This document shows, in pieces, positions 57,381-64,000 of a stretch of DNA of 64,000 nt; within the stretch, counting starts at the first letter, position 1; the number at the start of each line of letters is the position of its first letter. A model generated the notes under the pieces. The model saw nothing but the letters and a program-made list of their open reading frames with translations. It was not told the DNA's origin and searched no databases. The position numbers were made by a program, and so were the translations under genes. Source of the DNA: Diphasiastrum complanatum (Eukaryota > Streptophyta > Lycopodiopsida > Lycopodiales > Lycopodiaceae); assembly GCA_029204225.1 (NCBI GenBank), contig CM055106.1:37305946-37369945 (forward strand). Reading direction: 5' to 3'.

Positions 57381-57930
57381 TAATCATGAGGAGGTAGCTT
57401 AAACTGCAACTCCTACTAACCAAAAGAACATTATATCAAAACCACGTACTGGTCAACAATACACTATTTTGCGTAGAGGGGGGACAAGAGATTCCACTCC
57501 AGAGTAAGGGGTTCATGCTACAATTGCAGAGCCTCGGGTCACTATTCGCCTGATTGCCCTGAACCCAGGAGGTCAATAGGATATGTGGTGCCCTGTGCTA
57601 ACTGTAAAGGTGAAGGGCATGTCACCACTGAATGTCCTCAGCAACAACAACCACGGTCTAAACCGCGGTTTGTAAACTCACCTAGAGAAGATGACCTTCG
57701 ACCATCTAAAACTAACATTGACATGATAGTTCAGAGGATAGAAGTAGAGTCTGAATCACAAGATCAAGACCATCAATGGCCTGATTTAAATGTAGAGATA
57801 AATAAAGTAACTACTAGAAGTATTAAAGATTTTTTAACTCTTAAAGATAAGAAGAAAACTGAGAAGGCGAAACTTGCAAAATCTGCGAAAAATGCGACAA
57901 AAAAAACGAGAGTCAATAGGAATTTCTAAT
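57381..57930 (+). pseudogene. Gypsy Gag of element I, second and third zinc knuckles
   Basis: CYNCRASGHYSPDC at about 57510-57552 and CANCKGEGHVTTEC at about 57591-57633, so this Gag carried three CCHC knuckles in total. A Pro/Arg tail, an acidic stretch and a Lys-rich end (KDKKKTEKAKLAKSAKNAT) follow. The first of these knuckles is out of frame with the second. Confidence 0.8.
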
Positions 57931-57949
57931 AGTAAAGAATTAGACCTTG

Positions 57950-58090
57950 ATAGGCCTACGGAAAAGTATTATGATGTTGATATTAGTTCAGAAGCTAAAA
58001 AGCTTTAGACGAAGAAACCAAAAAAGTTAAAAAAGTAATATTTTCAGGTCCAGTTATAAGTAGCGAGATACCTAGAGATCTAATGTGTGA
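57950..58090 (+). repeat. Left copy of a ~130-bp duplication flanking an insert
   Basis: Encodes KVKKVIFSGPVISSEIPRD. A diverged copy at 59275-59415 encodes KVKKVTFSNPIISNEIPRD. The two bracket 1.2 kb of unrelated coding-like sequence. Confidence 0.7.
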
Positions 58091-59274
58091 CATGAGCTGA
58101 TCTGAAATCTGAGTGAGACAAAGGAAGGACATATTTTCACCATTGTCCGGAATCAAGAGATCATTATTACAGAAGGATTTTACTATCGTGCCTTAGGTTT
58201 GCCTATGGACGGGAGTATGCCTGTCACTAAGCCCGACTTCATCACTGAGAGCAGAGTTTTTCAAAAAGAAGCTTATCTCAAGAAAATCGGATATAAGCTC
58301 TCTTATATCAGAGACCCCAATCTCAAAAAAAATTTGTGTGATTTGCTCTTGCTTCTATATTCTTAGCGGAGCAAGAGTATACCATTTCCAATACGGATAT
58401 GGGATACCTGCTAAGAGCCTTGAACGGAGAATCCATTACCTTCAAACAGATTGCTTTTAAGCAATTCTATAAATCAGTAAAGATTAATCAGTTTTTCAGG
58501 CTTGGTTTGTAGTTTGGTATTCTATGTATGCATGTCGGTGTGCTAACTGTGCAGAAAGATATCAGAATTGCACCAATACTACCAGAGTTAGCCCCTCATT
58601 TAAGGCTAATTCACAAATGAGAGCATCAAACGCAACCACCACAGAGATGGCATCATCATCATCAACCCAACACCAAGGGAGCTCGGTGAGGATGTCCTCT
58701 CCGTCATCGCAATATAAGCTGCTTTCCAGTGCAGAAAGGAGTCGAGAAGCCGAAGAAGAAACATAAATTGTTGTTGAGCAGGGGCAGAGTCAAGAAGATA
58801 TCTAGCAAGAGCCAGCACAAGAAAAAGAACGAATTTCTGATATTCAGCAGGAACGTGAAAATGATGTCGAGGCACCAATTCTTGATGAAGAATTATATTT
58901 GAAGACTTTTGGTACGTTGTTGTCAGACACACAGGAAACCACTCAACATTTTGTCAGCCTAGAAAAAGTCTCGAGGAAGCTCGGATCAAAATATGATTCC
59001 ATTTGAACAGACCTAATCTAGAAAAATACAGAGCTGGAAGAAATCAAGGCTGAGCTGCCACACAAGAGTAAAGAGCTTGAAGCAGCTCAAGCGGAGCTGA
59101 TCAAGAAAGATACAACCCTTGAAGAAGTGAAAGGTAGACAAGATACTATGTTGGAGGTACTTGAAGCAATTCAGGAGCAGTCAAATGCCTTTGAAAAAAA
59201 ATGCGAAAAACACAAAAAATGTGAAGACCAAGATGCAATCTGTAGAGCAATCCGCATAAATTCGTAAAGACCCA
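58091..59274 (+). pseudogene. Coding-like insert in gypsy I, unrecognised, coiled-coil C-terminus
   Basis: Frames broken by stops give FYYRALGLPMDGSMPVTKPDFI, FQKEAYLKKIGYKLSYIRD, YLLRALNGESITFKQIAFKQ, and later a heptad-like part (FVSLEKVSRKLGSKYDS, LEEIKAELPHKSKELEAAQ, LEVLEAIQEQSNAFEKK). I cannot assign a family. Because similar sequence flanks it on both sides, it is either an insertion or a spacer between two tandem gypsy fragments. Confidence 0.4.
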
Positions 59275-59415
59275 GACTTTTTGATAGATCTAATAAGAAA
59301 TACTATGAAGCAGATAACAGTTTAGAGGCTAAGAAACTCCTAGACGAAGAAACAAAAAAAGTTAAGAAAGTGACGTTCTCAAATCCAATAATAAGTAATG
59401 AGATACCTAGAGATC
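59275..59415 (+). repeat. Right copy of the ~130-bp duplication
   Basis: See the left copy at 57950-58090; the match covers AAGCTNNNAAGCTNNTAGACGAAGAAAC-type sequence through GAGATACCTAGAGATC. Confidence 0.7.
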
Positions 59416-59950
59416 CATCCTCACTTATACATTGTTCATATTACATAGTGCAAGATTTTGCCTCTAGAATGCCCAATATAGCTTTCAAACAGTTATTAGA
59501 GGATAATCAATACTATGAGAAAGAGATTAAATAATTCTTACAAAAGAAAAAGAAAAGAAAAGCTAAGTTGCCATTGGTCGATGTAGGACTGGTAAACCAT
59601 GGTGATGAAGGCCCACCTGAAATCCAGGTAATAATCAATGGCTACATCTTAGATAGTGTACCCATAGATTCTAAATCCAGTATAAATATAATGACTGAAG
59701 AGGTAGCATATGAGTTAGGCATTCATCATAGAATAGCGCCTACACTTAGACATCTGAGCAGATGCAACTAGAAGAACTCCAATAGAGGACTTGTCTCAGG
59801 TCACAGTCTACATTGGTGACCATAAGTTTTTGATGGACTTCAATATATTAAAGACCACTAGGGAATCATCTTACAAAGTCTTATTAGGGAGACCGTGGCT
59901 ATATCAAGCCGATGTTATTACCCACTGGAGGAAGAAGAAAATTACCTTCT
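59416..59950 (+). pseudogene. Retropepsin domain 1 of gypsy element I
   Basis: EIQVIINGYILDSVPIDSKSSINIMTEEVAYELG shows the protease start with the catalytic Asp-Thr/Ser-Gly changed to Asp-Ser-Lys. After a frame change near 59755 come LSQVTVYIGDHKF and YKVLLGRPWLYQADV, the C-terminal flap and the L-L-G-R-P-W block. Loss of the active-site Gly would disable it. Confidence 0.7.
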
Positions 59951-59958
59951 GAGACCAG

Positions 59959-60525
59959 ATGGCGATATCAGAAGGAAAGAGCCAGAAACGGATTATTGTA
60001 TCTTGGGAGAAGGATATATATGAAGGTGAGACAACAACATCTTCCTCAAGTTACACTTCAAAAGATGAAGGAGTTCATTCCATAAGGACTGAGGAAGGGA
60101 AAAGGTTTGTTACATTATCCATACCTACATATAGTAATAGAGTAGAATATGTAGATAAAGGAGACTGTGGAGTCCCCGAGATAAGTGCCATTATAGGAGG
60201 ACATACTATTAATAGAATACTAGTATACTCAGGATCTAGCATCAACTCAATGACTGAGAAAATGGTTAAGGAGTTAGGATTAGAAGACCAGATGTAGCCT
60301 ACTACTCATCATGAAATCCATTTAGTAGATGCATCTCGATGCATGCCAGTAGGAGAGCTGAGGGGTGTTAACGTAAATATAGAGACAGAGACTTTCATTA
60401 TGAATTTATTTGTCATAAACCCATTAGATACGCCACCATACTCAATATTCCCTTTTTTAGGTAATCATGTAAATGCCTACTTGCCTCAGCGTCTTCCGAT
60501 GCACTCATCCTATAAGGACACATGT
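59959..60525 (+). pseudogene. Retropepsin domain 2 of gypsy element I
   Basis: After a linker the same fold repeats: CGVPEISAIIGGHTINRILV, YSGSSINSMTEKMVKELGL (catalytic Asp to Tyr), a stop, EIHLVDASRCMPVGELRGV, VNVNIETETFIMNLFVIN and SIFPFLGNHVNAYLP. Both copies keep the order of the retropepsin-like domain, so this is a tandem duplication or a second fused unit. It ends where the inverted gypsy fragment M begins. Confidence 0.6.
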
Positions 60526-60714
60526 GTTTTATCGTGATCTTATTGAAGCCACAATCTACACAGATCCTAAAAGACCCATCTTTCTTCTTCACCAACAAGA
60601 TTGGTGAAGTGAATGGTGAATAACTAGGTTTGATGTAGCATGATCTAAGATACTAATCAAGTATCCTCATCTCTTCCTCCTCCTTTTACTGTGCAATTGG
60701 AATTGCTCTAGGTA
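60526..60714 (-). pseudogene. Gypsy RT N-terminal fragment (element M)
   Basis: Minus strand encodes the segment YSPFTSPI, then LVKKKDGSFRICVDCGFNKITIK, the conserved RT fingers region of gypsy elements (normally FRxCVDYRALNKITIK). The Tyr-Arg-Ala-Leu residues have changed and the match ends at the junction with gypsy I. Confidence 0.8.
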
Positions 60715-61191
60715 TTAGGTCAATTTTATGATCAACTGTCTTTTCTGGTGGTAACCTACAGGAAGGTCTAAAAAAACATCATTGAATTTCTGCCTAAGTT
60801 CATTATAGGCTTCAAATTCTATAGTGTTCTCACTGGGTATATTCATGGCATTTACGTTAAGTTCTTCATCATTGCAGCAAATGATATCATTATGAAAACA
60901 TAAATAAACTTTAAAATCAGAATTCTTCATAATAGAATTAAGTTCCTGTTTAGAATAAGGGCTAACATTTTTAGTGTCAACACTTAAACTAGCCTTGATC
61001 TTAATTAAAGAATTCTCATGCATAAAAGATAAAGATTTTTCAACAAAATCAATTCTCAATGACGTGTTCTTATCAAAATGCCATTGTTGCTTGAGAACAA
61101 TATCTACATTAGCTAATGCAACAACATAGAATTCTAGTTTTTCAAAATAATCTTGAATGTGCAATTCTACATCAAGAACAACAAAATTCAT
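60715..61191 (-). pseudogene. Gypsy protease-RT linker of element M
   Basis: Contains VLDVELHIQDYFEKLEFYVV and DIVLKQQWHFDKNTSLRID, the C-terminal retropepsin part with Gly lost from the usual D(I/V)ILGxxW. LRQKFNDVFLDLPVGYHQKRQ follows, resembling the EFxDVFPxDLPxGLPPxRxxDHxI block just before RT. An acidic linker lies between. Confidence 0.7.
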
Positions 61192-61487
61192 TAAATCGGA
61201 TCACTTCCTGATGCCATTGTCACACAATATGTTTTCTCAATTTTTCTGGTAGGAAGGTTTTGCGTCTGCACCAAATTTACATTAATAAAATTGTGAGTGA
61301 ATCCCGTGTCAAAAAGAACATTAACAACTTGATCATTAACTTTATCTAAAATGCAGATAAGGAGGTCATTAGGTCCAAAAATTAAAGAACTAAGAAAACA
61401 AACATCCATGATCTCATTACTTCGAGATAGATTACTTGAGGTTAAGGCTTGTTTTTTGACGCAATCACGTGCAAGGTGTGTGAAAAT
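61192..61487 (-). pseudogene. Gypsy zinc knuckle remnant and retropepsin start (element M)
   Basis: FTHLARDC is the second half of a CCHC knuckle; the first half is cut off by LTR H at 61488. NVLFDTGFTHNFINVNLVQ carries the protease Asp-Thr-Gly intact. The fragment is the host site into which copia H inserted. Confidence 0.75.
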
Positions 61488-62133
61488 TGTCAACATTTCC
61501 TAGCTAGTTTGAGGCCTAAATTGGCTAAAATTGTAAATAGTTTTGGTTCTGGAGTTTCACATGTGTGAACCAGGCCACAATGTTTTTATTTACTGTATTT
61601 TTTCAGTATGATGAAGTGTCAAACTTCATACCCTTCAAAATGAGACCATTTTGATGTATTTTGGTCATATAAGCCATTTTTAGCTATTTTTCCTATATAG
61701 GGAATATCTAGGGTCAAGTACCTTCTAGAGAGAGGAGAGAGAGTCATCTTCCTCATCCATAAATAGTAGGGAAGTCGTGGAGAACAGGTTGGAGAAACCT
61801 TTTGTATGCTTCATTGAGATCAATAGATCATTGTCATTGTTTCTTCCTCCATTGAGAGCATTGTTGTGTGTATTGTCTTCAAGCTATTGTGTATGATCTT
61901 AGGTGCTTTCCAAAAGTGATAGGCTGATGTATTATGGACTGTATAATGCTATTTTGGGCCGCACTTGATGTTTATGGAAGTTTCCATTTGTGATAAATGC
62001 TTTTTGATCAAGTTCTTTGCATTCTAGGTAGCATAGAATGTGTTGCCAATTCCTAGCTTATGTAGTTTGGAGTGCAAGCATTCAAGCCAATGATCTTGGA
62101 GTTTAGATCCACTTAGGATCTGTATTTTTCACA
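61488..62133 (+). repeat. 5' LTR of copia element H (646 bp)
   Basis: TGTCAACATTTCC...TATTTTTCACA, ending at a primer site. It interrupts gypsy M, whose knuckle codons continue up to 61487. It has a TATA-like CTATATAGG at about 61693 and a CACATGTG palindrome near 61559. The outer flank is AAAAT; its partner would lie beyond the window. Confidence 0.88.
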
Positions 62134-62145
62134 TGGTATCAGAGC
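62134..62145 (+). other. Primer-binding site of copia H
   Basis: TGGTATCAGAGC directly after the LTR. Confidence 0.95.
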
Positions 62146-63305
62146 TGGTTGGCTTCTATTTACAGTAAGTATTCCATTTTTGGTGATATTTGGATGTTTG
62201 ATCAAGTTCTAGCATGATTTTGCATTGCTTTGTTGATCAAATCTTACTAACCTTTGTTTTGTGAGTTGAACTTGTGGATCAAAAGCATATTTCAGGTCTA
62301 TTGAAGATCAGAGGCTGAAAAGAAACTATTTTGGATCAGATCATAACACCTAATCATTTGTGATTGTGAGGCTTGTGCATATTCAATACTAACAATGTTC
62401 TTTTCAATCCTATTGTTGACAATCTCCATTCTTGGATGAACACTCTCCTTAAGTGGATGAAACTTCTCCTTAAGTGGATGACAAATGCTCTTTTGAGTGA
62501 GTTGTAATTCTCCTAAAGGCTGAGCAAAGCTCCCATTTGGATGAAAGATCCCCTTTTTTGGGTGAACATATTGTAAGCTCCATTGTGAAGAGCATATTGT
62601 AAAGATTGTCATCAATTTTGGCATAAATTTTGGTGTACTTTGTTGAGCATGTAAGTAACTCTCCTTATGTAATTTGATTGGAGCATTTGCTGGAAGGTGT
62701 TAACCATTATGCAAGTGTGTTTTCAGGTTCTTAACAGGTTGAGGAACATTCTCATGTGAAGTGATCTTAGATCTACATCTAAACACCAAGATTTGACAAG
62801 ATAGTGAAGCTAGTCTTGTGATTCACTAAGTGTGCTCATTCATTCACCTCTAAATCTTGTATTTATCACTTGCTGGAGTTTATAAACTTTTAGAAGTGTG
62901 GTTTACATGTGGTTTTACAGGTTGAATCAATATCTTAGTGTGTTGATCATATGTTGATCAAGTTTGTTCATTACTAGGTAATCTTGGCATCCTAGTTTTG
63001 GGTATTTTCTAAGAATGCAAGTAACTCTTCACACCATAACTTGATTTGGTCACTTGCTGGAAAGTTTGAGAGCTTAAGCAAGAGTGTGTTCAGGTTGGTT
63101 TGATTTTGTAATCCATTCTTAGTGTGTGCAAAGTGTTGCATGTGTTTCAATCTTCCTTTCTATGCTTGGAAACCATCTAGGTTCAAGATAGAAGTGTTTT
63201 AGGGTCCTAAATCTTCATAGATCTCTTTATCTATCATTTGTTGAGAGAAAAGTGAGTGCTAAGTGCTTTAGGACAGAACCTAAAAGTTGAAGAAACATTA
63301 GAATC
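62146..63305 (+). other. 5' leader of copia H with degenerate internal repeats
   Basis: A 1.16-kb leader, about twice that of G. It contains diverged repeats of a GTAACTCT...TTGATT(G)G...TTGCTGGAA(A/G)GT...GTGT(T)TCAGGTT pattern near 62650, 62870 and 63010, and a duplicated CTCCTTAAGTGGATGA at about 62446 and 62467. Confidence 0.7.
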
Positions 63306-64000
63306 ATGGCTTCCAATGGTGGGATCATGCTAGAGTCTAGTGAAAGGTTGAGTTCATCAAACTACTCTACTTGGAAAGTGAGGATGGAGTCCTTACTTGA
63401 GTTGAATGAACTCATGGACATAGTTGCAGAAATTGAAGAGAGACCTCTCACACTTCAAGAGCAACAAAGGTTTGATAAGAAGGCCAAAAGGGCTCTTCAT
63501 ATCATTAAAATGAATGTTACAAATGAACTTCTCAAGGAAGTTGGAAAGTGTCAAAGTGCAAGTGAGGCATGGAATGCCTTAAAGAAGCTCTTTGAATCAA
63601 AGTCCACATCTAGGGTATTGACCCTAAGGAGACAAATATTTTCTAGTAGGCAAAGAGAGGGTGAAAGTGCTCATGCATTTATCTTGAGAGTTAAGTCCCT
63701 AAGTGATGATTTAGCATGCATTGATGAGAACATAAAAGATGGTGAAATAGTCCAAGTTATGTTGAATGGTTTGCTAAATGAACATGCTAACCTTGTGCAA
63801 AGTTTTGCCATTCAAAGAGTCTTGCCAAGTGTGGTTGACTTGCAAGAAATCTTATTGGCTGAAGAACATAGGTTGCAATCAAAGCTTGATGGTGCATCCT
63901 TGCAAGGTGGAGGTGAAGAGGCTTTCTTCACAAAAGGCAAATTCAAGGGCAAAGGTAAAGGCAAAGGGAAATGGTCCAAAGGTGGTAACTTTGATCATGA
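63306..64000 (+). CDS. gag: Copia Gag of element H (runs off the window)
   Basis: ATG at 63306 (MASNGGIMLESSERLSSSN) opens an uninterrupted frame of 231 codons to the window edge. UBN2 Gag blocks: YSTWKVRMESLLELNELM, KRALHIIKMNVTNELLKE, LTLRRQIFSSRQREGESA, VMLNGLLNEHANLVQSFA. A Gly/Lys-rich basic linker (KGKFKGKGKGKGKW) follows; the zinc knuckle would come just after. No stop or frameshift, so this may be an intact and possibly autonomous member of the G/K/H subfamily. Confidence 0.92.
   Translation, partial: MASNGGIMLESSERLSSSNYSTWKVRMESLLELNELMDIVAEIEERPLTLQEQQRFDKKAKRALHIIKMNVTNELLKEVGKCQSASEAWNALKKLFESKSTSRVLTLRRQIFSSRQREGESAHAFILRVKSLSDDLACIDENIKDGEIVQVMLNGLLNEHANLVQSFAIQRVLPSVVDLQEILLAEEHRLQSKLDGASLQGGGEEAFFTKGKFKGKGKGKGKWSKGGNFDH

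Overview
The window looks like land-plant nuclear DNA, AT-rich by eye and dominated by transposable elements. The evidence is Ty1/copia elements primed by initiator-Met tRNA (TGGTATCAGAGC primer sites), Ty3/gypsy fragments, Helitron-like termini, very long CT/GA microsatellites, and degraded fragments of plant-type genes (an alpha/beta-hydrolase and an FCP1/NIF-like phosphatase). The sequence does not fix the species. I see no intact host gene and no tRNA, rRNA or CRISPR.

Layout. 0-12.4 kb: three partial copies (A minus, B plus, D minus) of one copia family whose LTR ends in TTCAACA. A and B meet head to head at 2906/2907. Between B and D lie two tandem-repeat fields (a 17-bp palindrome in 59-bp steps, and a ~141-bp repeat) and a fragment of an unrecognised gag-like gene. 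12.4-18.7 kb: a probable degenerate LTR, a fragment of an unusual ORF that recurs in element G, and three long CT arrays. 18.7-22.5 kb: copia copy C (minus; LTR, polypurine tract, RNase H, RT, integrase). 22.5-29.8 kb: two facing pieces (E plus, F minus) of an LTR element that appears to lack pol. It has a leader made of 24-bp satellite repeats, a broken ~900-codon gag-like gene, a ~1.2-kb LTR and a TTTGGCACC-type primer site.

29.8-35.2 kb: gypsy 5' end J (minus), copia K (plus, degenerate), copia 5' end N, a 69-bp repeat array and a 201-bp GA array. 35.6-39.2 kb: a zinc-finger-like ORF, an FCP1-like phosphatase pseudogene, and a second divergent copy of the E gag-like gene. 39.6-41.5 kb: two Helitron-like 3' ends facing each other across a 14-bp AT tract. 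42.2-45.6 kb: the most gene-like stretch, with a candidate CCCH zinc-finger exon and an alpha/beta-hydrolase pseudogene.

46.9-52.3 kb is the best-preserved unit: copia element G, with a CGAAT target duplication and LTRs differing by about 9 substitutions and one 2-bp indel in ~655 bp. It has gag, zinc knuckle, protease and part of the pre-integrase region. Integrase, RT and RNase H are replaced by one open 811-codon frame I do not recognise. Its recent movement must have relied on enzymes supplied in trans. A second copy of part of this frame at 14.6-15.1 kb differs by two 3-bp indels before one frameshift, which suggests a real protein family. 52.5-64 kb: a 3 x 100-bp repeat, copia LTR L, gypsy I (three zinc knuckles, tandem protease domains, internal insertion), an inverted gypsy fragment M, and the 5' end of copia H with an intact gag running off the window.
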